Shown: positions 1-10,666 of the stretch, piece by piece
Layout: the number at the start of each line of letters is the position of its first letter
Numbering within the stretch: the first letter of the stretch is position 1
Source of the DNA: Ceriagrion tenellum
Taxonomy: Eukaryota; Arthropoda; Insecta; Odonata; Coenagrionidae
NCBI GenBank assembly: GCA_963169105.1
Contig: OY720643.1
Span: 21,424,373 to 21,488,372, forward strand
Reading direction: 5' to 3'
DNA: 64,000 nucleotides
Translations under genes and position numbers: made by a program
The notes under the pieces: generated by a model
The model's input: only the letters and a program-made list of their open reading frames with translations
Databases searched by the model: none
What the model was told of the DNA's origin: nothing

Positions 1-165
1 TTAAAGATACCTATAACTAATTTTGAGGCTTACTATGAAAGGAAAAGTTTGTTAATAGTATTTTAAGACGATAACTAGGGGAAGGAGTAAAACGCAAAAA
101 ACATAAAAACTAATTAATTAGCAGAGACATTCTGGCGTAAAAGACAGTAGTAATTTATAACTATT
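1..165. other. AT-rich leader, nothing recognised
   Basis: AT-rich sequence before the first recognisable repeat. I see no coding frame, repeat boundary or RNA gene in it. Confidence 0.5.
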
Positions 166-262
166 ATTCAATCTTGTTTATAGATTTTTCTAATCAAATG
201 GTCCATTGTAAGTACTAGTTCTATAACAACAAATATTCCAATCTACAGCTTCTGCAAGAGAC
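166..262 (+). repeat. Dispersed direct repeat, copy 1
   Basis: About 97 bases here recur in the same orientation at 2412-2508, with long identical runs such as aaatggtccattgtaagtac. Similarity drops sharply just after the shared 'gagacg', so this looks like two copies of an interspersed repeat sharing one edge. I cannot assign it to a transposon family, and no coding capacity is visible. Confidence 0.7.
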
Positions 263-391
263 GGTTCTGCATCTGACTTCGTCTCCGAGTATACGTGTGC
301 CTTATATCCTAAATCGCATCCTAGAAATCTAAGGTATTTTGGCTGCTGTTACTGAGTCGGAGTTGACACATCTCACCCCTCATATTACATA

Positions 392-770
392 CAGTAGAGC
401 GTCAATAATCCGGACGTCAAAAATCTGGACCGTCGATAATCTGGATTTACATACGGCGAAAAATAAGCTGAAGTGAATAAAATACAGTACATATTTGTCA
501 CGAGCGGTGATGAAAGACGTATTGCAATCTATTTCATTATAAAACTACGAAATAAGTTCATATTAATTAATAGTTTTATTTATCTGATCTAATTATTTAA
601 CTACGGTACTAAATTGAATTACTGTTTTTATGGTTTTCAGCTAAGTTTCCTTGTGTTTAAGGCATCAAACTGCCTTTTTTTGGTTTGATTTTTCTGTTCC
701 GAAATCCGGACTTTTTGATAATCCGGACTGGGTCTGGCAACAATTGATCCGGACTATCGACGTTTTACTG
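392..770. mobile_element. pogo/Tigger-like MITE, TA target site
   Basis: Terminal inverted repeats of about 24 bases: the left end starts CAGTAGAGCGTCAATAATCC and the right end, reverse-complemented, starts CAGTAAAACGTCGATAGTCC. A TA dinucleotide flanks each end (390-391 and 771-772). Elements of the pogo/Tigger branch of Tc1/mariner begin with CAGT, carry 'TCGAT-A-TCCGGA' type ends and duplicate TA. At 379 bp with no transposase frame this is a non-autonomous copy. More internal copies of the TCCGGA motif lie near both ends (409-446 and 703-757). Confidence 0.8.
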
Positions 771-772
771 TA

Positions 773-1380
773 CGATAAGTGCATACCCGTATTGGGAGGA
801 GAACTAGTGACGGCATTTTTCCATCGTGCAACAAATTAGCAACTTTTGAAGTTATCGACTGAACCCGATTATGAGTTGGCAACGCTGCTCCCACCTCTGA
901 GAGAGCGGTGCCCCACCCCTCCCCCCCTCCTGTCCGAAAGGAACGCAAGCTCTCCCGAGAGGTGTTTTCTTGACGCATTAGTGTGCTTCGGTGAATCGGC
1001 ACGGCGGCACACACAATTTATGACCCAATGTTTAAATTGAAAGCTCTTAACTGCAGCTTTTAGCATCGTCGATTATATCTCACCCGCCTCGATTCAATCT
1101 TCCCCACCCTTCTCTAATGGGCGAAGTGCTCAAAAGAAATTTTCTTTTTTTTTTACTCCTTTTACTTCCATCCAGATAACGAATATTTTTTTTGGCCGCG
1201 CGGTACACAAATTTCATGCATTTCTTGACCCGCCAGGGGCGGGGGAGGGAAGGGTCATTTAATCACTTTTGATGGGAGAATGCTCGGAGCGGTAGGTTGC
1301 GTAGCCCGGGGAACGCTGGGCATATAATGACCTCGGCAAGGGCCGGTGAATGGAAAAACGGAATCCCTTAGTTCGTCTGA
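773..1380. other. Unannotated stretch with a GC-rich patch
   Basis: Sequence around 880-1000 and 1195-1340 is clearly richer in G+C than its surroundings and holds C and G runs. Short overlapping frames on both strands (754-1066) show no conserved motif and look fortuitous. No gene is supported. Confidence 0.4.
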
Positions 1381-2411
1381 TATATTTATTTAAGCGATCT
1401 AAAATACGATCTCTTGCCACCTGAGTATTAACTGAGTAGTTTTCAGAAAATATCTGACAGTCTTATGGGCGGTTGGAAGAACATTTATCTGTGGAATCAA
1501 TAGTTATGAGATCCATAAAGTTATTCAGTTCATAAAAATGTTCAGGTTGCAGGAACACATCAAATAGTTGCATAACTCATTTACCAATAGTCATTGGCTT
1601 CGAATATTTGATCTAAACTTCTATCGTAGTGTGAAATTAATAAAAGTTTAACCTATGAATAATTGCTAATGGACATAATATTTTGTTAGTGAGAGTAAAT
1701 TTACTGGTCTTTGTCTAAAAAAATCTCTTTTATCTAGGAATTAAATCTCAAAGCGGGTAATTTCGCATCCACTATTTTGGCTACTTATGGAATCTTATAA
1801 CTACATTCCATAAGCTGTGAAACCAATAAATTAATCGAATGTCTCTGCAACGCTTATTGAATAATTGCCATGGCTTATGGATCCCATAAATTTATAGAAT
1901 ACAGATGGGTCGTTCCTGCAACTGGCCATTAGTCGTGTATTCTATCATTGATTTGCAGTAAAACAGAGAAATTAAGTACTCTATATTTTTTAAAAACTTT
2001 TGTTATAATTTTTAAAATTGAAACTAGTGAATTCCCTACATAGCGAGCGTACAAGTATTTGGTAAAGTCCTATGTTTTTGATACTAAAGGAAGCATTGAG
2101 TTGCATTGAAGCAAAGTTGAGTCAACTTAAAGAACCATAGCAATAAGCTTTTGGCATAATGATAAAAAATATATGTACTGCAGAAAAATGTGAAATGCAA
2201 TGCGTATGTAACAGCAGAGTAAAAATGAGTGAATCAGCACTAAACTGAATGAGATACCTTTCTTGAGGGGGACTGGCATCGAATGAAGTTACACGTAATT
2301 AGTTGAGAGGGATGGAGAGTGAGGAATTTATTGGCAGATTATATTGTAAAAGAATACATTGTATCGGCTGAAAGTGAATAAGCATTTATCACCAAATGCT
2401 TATTAACTTTC
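1381..2411. other. AT-rich DNA with small inverted repeats
   Basis: No coding frame. Visible structure: a 10-base hairpin arm CTTATGGAAT/ATTCCATAAG near 1784-1814; the same TTATG(G)ATCC theme near 1503 and 1866; and an 11-base inverted pair GTTGCAGGAAC/GTTCCTGCAAC near 1547 and 1913. These may be edges of an old foldback element but are too decayed to assign. Confidence 0.35.
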
Positions 2412-2508
2412 TCGATCAGTTGTTTATACATTTTTCTAAACAAATGGTCCATTGTAAGTACTAGTTCTTGAACAACAAATATTCCAATCCACAACTTCTG
2501 CTAGAGAC
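2412..2508 (+). repeat. Dispersed direct repeat, copy 2
   Basis: Partner of the repeat at 166-262, same orientation, about 2.2 kb away. Differences are scattered substitutions, which suggests an old duplication or two insertions of one family rather than a recent tandem event. Confidence 0.7.
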
Positions 2509-3329
2509 GCGGAATCTTCCCTAAAGCAAAAACTACCTTAAATACCAAATGAATGCGGTCAAAACTTATTTCTTCAATTGCTTTTTATTCAAACAATTGA
2601 CTTTTAAAGATGTAGTGGGGCCAAAAAAAATCAAATTCGATCTTCTGCTAGTAATAGCAAACTGTGATTTTGTAAAACTTTGTAAAAATTACTATTTGTT
2701 CATTTTTGTGTGTTCGATTAAATTCTTCCGTCGATAGCCTTCCGAATATTTCTTTCCAATGCGATTTTAATCTCTAAACGGGTCGAGAAAAGGGAGATAT
2801 AAGCGACGGATCCAAGGAAGAATACGGAAGAATCAGAGAAAGACGTGGAGCAATGCGGAGGAAATTCTTTGTGGAGGGACGATGTGGGGGAGAAAAGGGT
2901 TGATAGGGGTCGCGACGCAAAGAAGCCGAGGAGGGAATGGCTTAGACGGGCGGCGGCGTGAATGGAGGAAGACGGATAGCTGCGATTGAAAAGAGGGTTT
3001 GTGTCGGCCGAGATGAAGTGGGAATGAAAAGCCAAATCGATAGGATAGGAAACCCCTCGGCCCTTTTTGCTGAAATGATGGAACATGCCTCGTAGGAAGG
3101 GTTCCTTTTCGTCCATTCACACACTCTTTCAAATCCTATTGAGTCATTTCCCATTTCCTTCTGTGGAAGAGTATTATAGGAATGAATTGCGTCAGTTTCC
3201 AAATCCCAGGGGGTTTATTTCGCAGTTTGATTGATCAGTTTGAATGAGTGACGTGCCAATTTTACCCTCCTATTGCAGTCTTACTCATACTGTCCATCAA
3301 ACCCATACTGTCCATTGAGTGCTTTTTTT
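2509..3329. other. No gene recognised; moderately GC-rich 2740-3120
   Basis: Overlapping minus-strand frames of 132, 99 and 86 codons cover 2718-3202, but their predicted proteins show no domain, signal peptide or conserved motif. Three frames open at once indicates a compositional effect. Nothing else is seen. Confidence 0.35.
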
Positions 3330-3700
3330 TCTAATCAAAGCATCTTCTTCTCTGGTTGCAATGCTAGGATTGGTCTGCCACAGTCTTCCACTTTGTCCGA
3401 TCTTTGGCCCATATTTTCACTTCTATGTACGATTGGCAACCTAGTTCCTTCATCAACTGTCCCATGTAGTCCAGTCTACGTCTGCGCCTCTGGTTTTTTC
3501 CCTCTACTGTACCTTCTAGTATGGTCTTAACCAAGCTTTCGTGTCGGAGAATATGGCCAATCCAGGTGTTCCTTCTCTTATTTAGCATTCTGAGTAGACA
3601 CCGTCTTTCCCCTATTCTATTAAACACATCCTCGTTCGTGACTTTTGCCACCCAGTATATTTTCAGCATATTCCTTTGGCACCACACTTCAAATCTCAAA
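3330..3700 (-). pseudogene. Non-LTR retrotransposon ORF2 C-terminal tail (RTE-like), 5' truncated
   Basis: Minus-strand translation ending at 3364-3366 contains WIGHILRHESLVKTILEG, then a basic run (KNQRRRRRLDY) and a terminal KWKTVADQS. This WIGHxLRH...LEG...R.R.RRL order is the region after the reverse transcriptase domain in LINE ORF2 proteins of the kind annotated in insects as endonuclease-reverse transcriptase. The frame is open for 151 codons (3364-3819), but similarity begins only near residue 45 (VWCQRNMLKI); upstream of that the sequence is unrelated, so the copy is 5' truncated as usual for target-primed retrotransposition. About 35 bases of 3' UTR follow the stop. Clade assignment (RTE-like) is inference. 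Confidence 0.8.
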
Positions 3701-3983
3701 TCAAAGTTCAAAAAACAAAAAAATAAAGCATGCTTTGAGAAAATCTGTTGAGGTGATTTTTTTCTGGAAACGTAATATATTTGATCAGCACGGTAATATT
3801 TTAAAGCAAATTCTTGCACTTATCACGCTGTTTCCCATCGATATAGGCTTTGTTAAACGAGATAAATCATAATTGAATCATTATCTTGAAAACTGGCTTC
3901 AACTGTAAAACTTTTTTCACCAAAACCAATCATTGCAAACATCATAGAATTGTTAGAATCTTTCCGACGTTTCAGAATATATT

Positions 3984-4029
3984 GTCGGACAACCGTTTCG
4001 TCGTCGTGCCATTCGGCATCATCATGCCT
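3984..4029 (-). other. Hammerhead-like core motif
   Basis: The minus strand reads catGATGA, then a perfect 4-bp hairpin TGCC-GAAT-GGCA, a short CGACGAC run and GAAACGG. This matches the CTGANGA / stem / GAAA layout seen elsewhere in the window, with A for T in the first block and extra bases before GAAA. It is probably the remnant of a repeat like those at 42791-42973. Cleavage activity is not implied. Confidence 0.4.
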
Positions 4030-4886
4030 GTGAAGTCAAGAGATGTTTTTTGGCCGCTATAGATATGGATCTTGATCACTCTATATATTTGAATGAATGA
4101 ATGAATTTATTACTCCAAATTACTTCAATGTACAAATTTTGTTACAAAACAATGAAAGGAGCTTTAGGTAGCTTCAATGGTTAAAAAAACAGTGTGGAAG
4201 CTACCATCCTTAAATTTAATGCGAGGGTTACACAAAAATTTCCTAAATCCTAGTTACACAAAAATTTATTTATTTTTTTATTATTTATTTTTTTATTACA
4301 AATATGTTTTGTAAAATATTAAAAATGCAACCCGAGAGCCCCACGTTGTGGGTCAGAAATTGAAACAATCTCTATTATCGTTAACTCAAAATGCCCACGT
4401 GGTGAGTATCAAAAATGGAAAATAAATGTGAGATAAATTAACCACGGTCTCCTACCTTTTTCAATTGCCCCAGCCTTCTCTGCGGTAGATAACATGAGAA
4501 ACACAAAACAACATGCGATACGTGATAACTAGCAATTTAATTGATCAGACAAAATCATGTCATTGAATCAAGACACACAAAAACAAAGTATATAATATCT
4601 TTACCTTTAACTTAAGGTCATGACCCAGACAATTGTAATATTCTGCACCTCATACAGTTACTTCAAATGATTAACTTATCTTTAAACATTTTATGATAAT
4701 CAACTTCTTTGAATTAAGCCATATATCTTCTTTAAACATCCATTACTTCAATGTAAATAAAACAAAACTAGCATCAACCTCTAATCCGGGTTGTACCAAA
4801 CTGGGTTTGTATGGCTTATTTAAAATACAGAATTAAAGCCCATATTTACGCTCTTGTTGACAATACAGGTTGATACGTGGCTGGTG
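4030..4886. other. AT-rich, low-complexity tracts
   Basis: Contains (GAAT)n near 4092-4105 and T/A-rich runs around 4265-4310, with a short direct repeat (GTTACACAAAAATTT) at about 4228 and 4253. No gene or transposon protein is recognisable. Confidence 0.4.
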
Positions 4887-5373
4887 TCACTCTAGCTTTA
4901 CAGCCTCCGGAACCCGTAGTCCTGGCGTAATGTGATCACAGCATCTGCACGAATGGTAGTCCTGTATCAGGGTCTCTCTCTCTCTGGCCCCCGTATCGCG
5001 GCTGAATGTCCGCTTCCTCCGGAATATGGCACAGAGCCCCCACCACACGTCCGTTCCCTTCAAGAACTCTGCTGTCAATCCTCGCTCGTGCTTTTCTATT
5101 CGTCCCCCTCCCCAATTCTTCATTGTCGGCTTTGGCTCTGCCCTCCGTTTCCCTATTGTTTCACCGCGAAAAGTTAAACATGGTGGGTGTTTAATTGTTA
5201 TTTCTCCCACGCGGTGGGAAAAAATATGGAGGCCCGCGTTGTGTTACAGTTTATATGCTTGGTTTAGTACTGGGCGCTTTTATTGTTTGAGGAGTCGCAT
5301 GTTTTTGAGTTGTAGAAAATCCGTTTGAATGTAGATCCAACAGAGACGGCCTACGGCCAGAGGCAGCCAAAAG
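4887..5373. other. Moderately GC-rich stretch, no gene supported
   Basis: A (TC)n tract lies near 4974-4986. Short frames of 62-107 codons overlap on both strands without conserved motifs. Nothing is assignable. Confidence 0.35.
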
Positions 5374-5632
5374 AGGATTGGATAGGATTTTGGGGAGGCG
5401 ACCGACAGCTAAGGTCATTTGCGCCATTGAGTACAGGTAAGGAAGGAGGGGTGAATAGAAACCCGGCGTTGGCATTAGCCTGTTCTTAACAAAAGGCGCC
5501 AAGGGAACCACAGTTTAACGACTCATTCGACAGACGGTGTACTGCACTTGAAGTGCCCTCCATAAGACATTCAAGTAGGGATCGAGTTTCCTCCAAAAAA
5601 CATCCTCCTCTGCAAGGATTTGAACCCTGGTG
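5374..5632 (-). mobile_element. tRNA-derived SINE (family S1), copy 1, head truncated
   Basis: Same family as 8578-8875 and 30962-31269. Shared blocks include 'gctaaggtcatttgcgcc', 'ggcgccaaggg', 'tcattcgacagacgg', 'caagtagggatcg' and 'gatttgaaccctgg'. The last is, on the minus strand, the B box (CCAGGGTTCAAATCC) of a Pol III promoter. The copy ends at 'ccctggtggc', so the A-box half of the tRNA-like head is missing. The low-coordinate edge carries the family's 3' tail of repeated (GGATT) units. Clear point differences from the other copies indicate age. Confidence 0.8.
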
Positions 5633-6542
5633 GCAAAAAAATTCTTGAACTTTTACACCTGATGATGCCCACTGGGATGCCCATAAATTAGTTTTCCACC
5701 AAGATGCTGGAGCGAGGAATAACCCGAAGAATTCTGAATTTCAACAGAACCACGGAAGCCTTCGCAACAATTCTTTACTTCTACCATATTCGTAGTTTGC
5801 TTCGTTCACCCTCTATTGGTTTGATGCTTCCTCATGCTTAGGGTCTATTGCGCCACAATCACCTTCGTATTGACATACAATGTTGGCTTTTTACATTTAT
5901 TTTACAATTTAAAATGACATGTGGGTAAAACCTCTCCATTTTTTTTACTGTAAGGCATGAATTTTTCCGACTGATAGGAAATGTGAATCACTAGAGACCT
6001 GAAGTTATCAAATTCATGAGAAATGAAATGTCAGGAGACTTTAGTATTGATATTTATTAATTATTTCGTTTTCTTTTGTAAAATCCTTGAAACGTACTGT
6101 CATTTTCAGCATAGAAAATATGACAGCAAATAATGCGTACTTTACTTTTAAGAACTCAATTTTATAAGTAGCTTAATACCTGAGAACTACCGTGCAAATG
6201 ATTAATTCAAAAATATATAATCCCGGTTTAGTAATCGCAATATATTTTATCGTAATTTTGTACGCAAATTAAAAATATGATCTCAGTAATTCACTTACCA
6301 TCATGAGTAATTGTCTTTTTGTAACGAATACTCCGAAACCCATACTGTATTACCTTCATGTAGAATATATGTACCCATCGTATATAGAAATATGGGTAAA
6401 TTTTATGCGAAAAATTATGACCACGTATAGGTGGTATGGATAATAAGCATCATCCCATTGAAGATGCCAATTATTTGAATTCTGTGCCCCAGCCTAAATA
6501 TCAACCACTATTGGTCTTGCGAAGAAAATAGGAATCATTTTC
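5633..6542. other. AT-rich DNA with a possible hammerhead-like remnant
   Basis: At 5659-5679 the plus strand has CTGATGATG followed by a CCCACTGGG hairpin, the first half of the hammerhead-like motif seen elsewhere, but the GAAA block is lost. The rest is AT-rich, without genes or recognisable elements. Confidence 0.3.
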
Positions 6543-6755
6543 TTTAGCATCAACGGTGGCGGCGGGGTAAAGTCCTCCCTCGCTTGCCATCCCGAGGGTC
6601 GCGGGTTCGAGTCCCGCCTGGGTAAAATATTTTCTGCCCAGAACATGGGTGTTTGTGTCTCGGACGTTGTTACTGTTATTCACCCGACGTAAATTGGCCC
6701 ATTGTGCTGTATTCGGGGTAGTGAAGATAAATAAATAAATAAATAAATAAAAAAA
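6543..6755 (+). mobile_element. tRNA-derived SINE (family S2) with (ATAA)n tail
   Basis: The 5' part resembles a tRNA gene: GGGTAAAGTCC as a degenerate A box and a strong B box GGGTTCGAGTCCC about 35 bases later, giving a T-arm-like stem CGCGG/CCGCC. It is followed by about 80 bases of unrelated body and an (ATAA)n tail at about 6728-6752. A tRNA-like head plus body plus simple-repeat tail defines a SINE. No CCA-encoding end or complete cloverleaf is present, so it is not a tRNA gene. A minus-strand open frame across it (with QAGLEPATLGM) is a translation artefact of the B box. Confidence 0.75.
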
Positions 6756-8164
6756 TTGTGTTTCTTAAAAAACAACCAATATTACGTCAATACCATCTTC
6801 CTTAGTAATCCATAATTTTCTGAGAGTACTAGTTAAATCGGTGGGATCATTACAAAGTTGGCAGACTCCATAATCTTAAAAATAGCGATCGCGATGATTT
6901 ACCACCAGTCAGGTCATAAAAAGAGATTTACAAACTATAATGAGAGTCGTTTGAGGAACGGTAACAATTACATTACGAAAGGAGAAGGCATAATTCACAG
7001 GGTGATTGGCCGATTGGAAGGGAAGTGAAGGAACGGTAATGACCTGAAATGAGTGATACAAATAAAGCGTCATATGTCTGCGGTAGCAGGTGCTGGCACT
7101 ATGAAAGAAAAATATTCTCATATCAGAGATTATCACATCAGGCTAAAAAAATATATCTTTTTCTAGTTTGATATCTAGCGCTAAAGATTCCTCTACCTTT
7201 ACACGTAAAATTGTACATTAAAACATTACATGGTTGAGGATGTCAAAATTAAAATGACAATAAATCACAGGTAATGTGTAAATTAATATTAATAAGGTAC
7301 TTGTGCGTGTGATGATATGGACCTCAAAAACCATTGTATTAATTACCATCACCAAGAGTCAATGAATATATCTTCGCAATGTTTTACATTGTCCGGATCA
7401 CTGTCCTTCAGTATTCTACTTACGCTCTTCTGATGAATAAAACTTAATATTCAATTCATTTCTATGGTGCATAGCTGTCATAAAAAGTGGAAAAAATTTG
7501 ACCTGAATGATAAAAAAGGAATGAGTGATATTTTGTTATCCATATAGAATACGTATCAATAACCTGATTGCTACGCGCTGCATTCTCGCTTAGACCTTGA
7601 AGTTGATTGAAAATTAATATTCAAGTCATTATAATTAAACCAGGGGAGTATCCAGTAGGCGGTTGTTGGATTGTGACGGCAGTGGGCTTGCAAGTACTTG
7701 CAGGGTAATCATTTACGAATCACCTCCTTTTCGAGGTTGAAAAACAAATATGTAGTTTCAAACCTAAACGATATTTACTCTAGGACGCTCAAGTTGACTA
7801 TATACCTGCTCATGAAAAATCCTTCTCTTCAATCATTGTTCAATATAGAAAATTATTGGAGCTCTATCTCGTTTTGATGTTCTATAAGTAAAATTCATTC
7901 TACGAGAAATTTTGAAATCATAATTTTCATTGATACTTACTGGGGCGATACTCCATTTTTGGCTCTCGGGTTTCGAAGAAAGTTGACAGGCAGAATAATG
8001 ACTTACTAATGACCAAACTTTTGTATTTATATACAAAGTGGCTAAAAGAGTTTGGCGGAATGCTGATACTAATATTACGGTGCACAATAATGTACTCCTG
8101 GGGTCTCGTGGAAGCGTATAGAATGCAGGCGTTTTTGATGAGGGTTTGGAGAAGAATAGAGAGA
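6756..8164. other. AT-rich DNA, nothing recognised
   Basis: No conserved frame, repeat boundary or RNA gene seen. Minus-strand frames at 7833-8331 overlap the LINE remnant downstream and are antisense shadows of it. Confidence 0.4.
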
Positions 8165-8420
8165 AAGTGGTAGATGTAATGAAAGACAAACGAGGAATCA
8201 CTTGGTATGGTGGGAGTGGAGGGGAAGCTTCTGGAGAAGCTTAGGAGGAGGCAGGAGGGGAGATGATTCAAAGAAGTTATGAGGGACGAACGGCTGCTGA
8301 GGGCCGTGATAAAGGAGAGAATTTTGGGCAAGCGGAGAAGGAAAAAAGGGGAATTGGTTTTACGGATTGGAACTACAGAGCGATTGCGTTATGTAGTGAC
8401 GAAGAAAGAGCGAGTGTAGT
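8165..8420 (+). pseudogene. LINE ORF2 C-terminal tail (endonuclease-RT type), decayed
   Basis: In one plus-strand frame I read NEESLGMVGVEGKLLEKLRR, an in-frame stop, then RDERLLRAVIKERILGKR and RRKKGELVLRIG. Order and spacing match LINE ORF2 tails of the form 'NEE-L-R-G-E--LL--I-RR / WIGH-LR-E-LL--VIEGR--GKR-RGR'. The WIGH part is destroyed, the central stop and a late stop interrupt the frame, and no longer reverse transcriptase piece lies upstream. It is a different copy, and probably a different family, from the tail at 3330-3700. Confidence 0.6.
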
Positions 8421-8566
8421 TAGCTAGTGGTATGCTAAACTCTGTTAAAATCTATGTGATGACTTTTTAAAAATTCCACCAAATAATATGAAAAGGCAAT
8501 TTTAACAATTTTAAACTATGGAATGGAGGATTTGTTAGATACGAAGAACGATGAATGGGATATATA

Positions 8567-8577
8567 ACTCGACTATC
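8567..8577 (+). repeat. SINE target-site duplication, left
   Basis: ACTCGACTATC, repeated exactly at 8876-8886 on the other side of the SINE. Confidence 0.85.
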
Positions 8578-8875
8578 GGATGTTATTGGGAGGTGACCGA
8601 CAGCTAAGGTCATTTACGCCATAGGGGACAGGTAAGGGAGGAAGGGTGGATAGATAACCTGCGTCGGTATTAGCCTGCTCTTAACGATAGGCGCCAAGGG
8701 GACCGCGGTTTTACGTCTCATCCGACAGACGGAGTACTGTACTTGAAGTGCCATCCACAAGATACTCAATTAGGGATCGGATTTCCTCTGGAAAACATCC
8801 TCTTCTGCAGGGATTTGAACCCTGGCCGTCCGTATGGTTGGCCAGTCCTCTAGCCACCACACCAACCCGATCCCC
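8578..8875 (-). mobile_element. tRNA-derived SINE (family S1), copy 2, full length with 11 bp TSD
   Basis: A complete element on the minus strand. The head (high coordinate) has TGGTGTGGTGGCTAGAG as A box and CCAGGGTTCAAATCC as B box. The body carries the family blocks 'tctgtcggatgagacg' and 'cccttggcgcc'. The 3' end points to low coordinates. Identical 11-base flanks (8567-8577 and 8876-8886) are the target-site duplication of LINE-assisted insertion and fix both ends, giving a 298 bp element. SINEs are transcribed by RNA polymerase III and encode no protein. The open frame crossing it on the plus strand is an artefact. Confidence 0.9.
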
Positions 8876-8886
8876 ACTCGACTATC
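8876..8886 (+). repeat. SINE target-site duplication, right
   Basis: Exact copy of 8567-8577. Confidence 0.85.
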
Positions 8887-10666
8887 AAAGCAAAAGTTTC
8901 ATCGGTAACCGAGCCTGGGAAATTGTAGTCGATTGCGCTTGAAAAGCGCCAGGATGTCAAAAATTTGGGGAACCTACAACTACTAATTTGATATTTTAAC
9001 ACAGCTCAGTCAACACGATCATAAATAAAAGATTTACTCTCATGAATATATGATGAGAGGCCCTCAAGTGTGTTATCTCTTTGTTTCTATTATCGTTTCA
9101 GTAAAATCGGTCCGATTTGTGCAAATGGAACACGCTAGTGCACTGGGATACAAAATAGGCATTTGGCCCAAGTTTACGGAGAGCGATTAACATAAACGCA
9201 CGCATTCCCCTTTTCGTCCCGAACGCGGACGGATTCCGACACGAGAATTGGCCATTACCCAGGTATTCCTACGTTCACCATCGGTTTAAAGGGAGAGAAA
9301 TTCGATCGTCGTCATCATCATCTCGTCCGTCAATCCCATGTGTAACGTCTCCCTGAAACCTCCCTCCACTAAAAAGCCCTCTCCTCACCCCTCCCCCAGT
9401 GGAAATTCTCGAGTTCATGATGCTGCTGCCCTCAGGGTACGCTGTCCGATGGATGCATTCTCCACCCCACCGCCCCGCCCCCTTGGGGCCATGCCTCATA
9501 AACCACACGGAATGCGTGCCACGGAAAAACGGTTGCATGTGAGGAGAGAGGAATTGGGAGGGAAAGTACCAGTGGAGTGGAGAAAAAAAGACCATATTGA
9601 GCAAAAAGGGAAAGAAACGAGGGTCGGATATCGTGATCGTGATAGAAAACATCCCGATGAGAGTGCAGACGCGCTCGAGGCATGGGAATCGAACGTGACA
9701 GTCGATCAAATCGTACCGGTTCTCCCCATTTTTCCCCTAAAACTTCCCAGACAGTGTGACCAAAAGAGAGGAAAAGAGATGAGTGTAAAATTGAGTTCCC
9801 ACAGCGTAATAACATCACTAGCGTCGGCCTTAAAAGAATCGCAAGACTTAAGTAGTCCGAGCGAGATAGTTCTATAGTCATAATAGAGACCATATTCGAT
9901 TTATACGTTTTAATTTCACCAGCTGTAAGACACATCGATTAAATATTGCATTATTAATGGTGCAATGATATAGTTTTATATGGCAAAAATTGTAAGTAAT
10001 TAAATGAAAATATCTAAATAAGTCTTTAACTTGACTCATTTTTTTCGCGCGGTGCGTTTGAAACTCCTTAAAAATGGATGTTTTTTTGTGATACCCATGA
10101 ACCTACTGCGGTGACAATATGATTAATTTTAAGATATAGTTTAGAAAACAAACAAACTGCACGCTGTTAGTTTTTTTATGACATCTTAGTGTTAGAAATT
10201 CCGCATTTTGTAAATTATGTCTCCCTGGAGTGCATACAAGTACCATTTCCCATGTAAAAGGGATGGTATATTTTAACAAATATCTCCGAAAGTAATGTCG
10301 TAAGGAGTCAAATTTTTGGTGTCATTAGAAGGAAGAGATATTTTTCTTTAAAATGAGACCAAATTTATTGACTTATAGGTAAAATGATATTTTGCTCAAA
10401 CTTCCTTAAGTATCAAATGAACGCACGAGCAATTAAGATCGGCCAGGTGCTTAAAAGATCTGCGCTGTACTAACGTCGTCAGTTTTACGAAACTATTCCT
10501 ATTCAAATAGTATGAGGAACTCTTACAGACTGAAGTTTAATATATTGAATGAAACCGGGTTTTAAAATGCCTATTTATTGTTAGTCGACACTTAAAGTAG
10601 CCTTTTCTATAGCTTAATGCAAGCAAAGTGTTACAAGAAAATAAAAGAGTACTTTTATATTTAATA
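8887..10666. other. Intergenic DNA with a GC-rich island 9180-9740
   Basis: The island is rich in C and G runs and carries the 179-codon plus frame 9338-9877, with minus frames of 144 and 167 codons over the same bases. The plus protein starts with a low-complexity P/S-rich segment, then a K/R-rich segment, and has no domain I recognise. Open frames on both strands of a GC-rich patch are expected by chance, so I do not call a gene. From 9880 to 10666 the DNA is AT-rich with nothing recognised. Confidence 0.4.

Noticed and set aside
6543..6615. Possible tRNA gene with a good T arm
   Set aside because: No complete cloverleaf. It is followed by a SINE body and (ATAA)n tail.
6501..6683. Minus-strand frame with an AGLEPATLG-like peptide
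   Set aside because: The peptide is a translation of the SINE B box, not a protein gene.
9338..9877. 179-codon open frame with 144- and 167-codon frames opposite
   Set aside because: Mutually overlapping frames on both strands in GC-rich DNA; no conserved motif.
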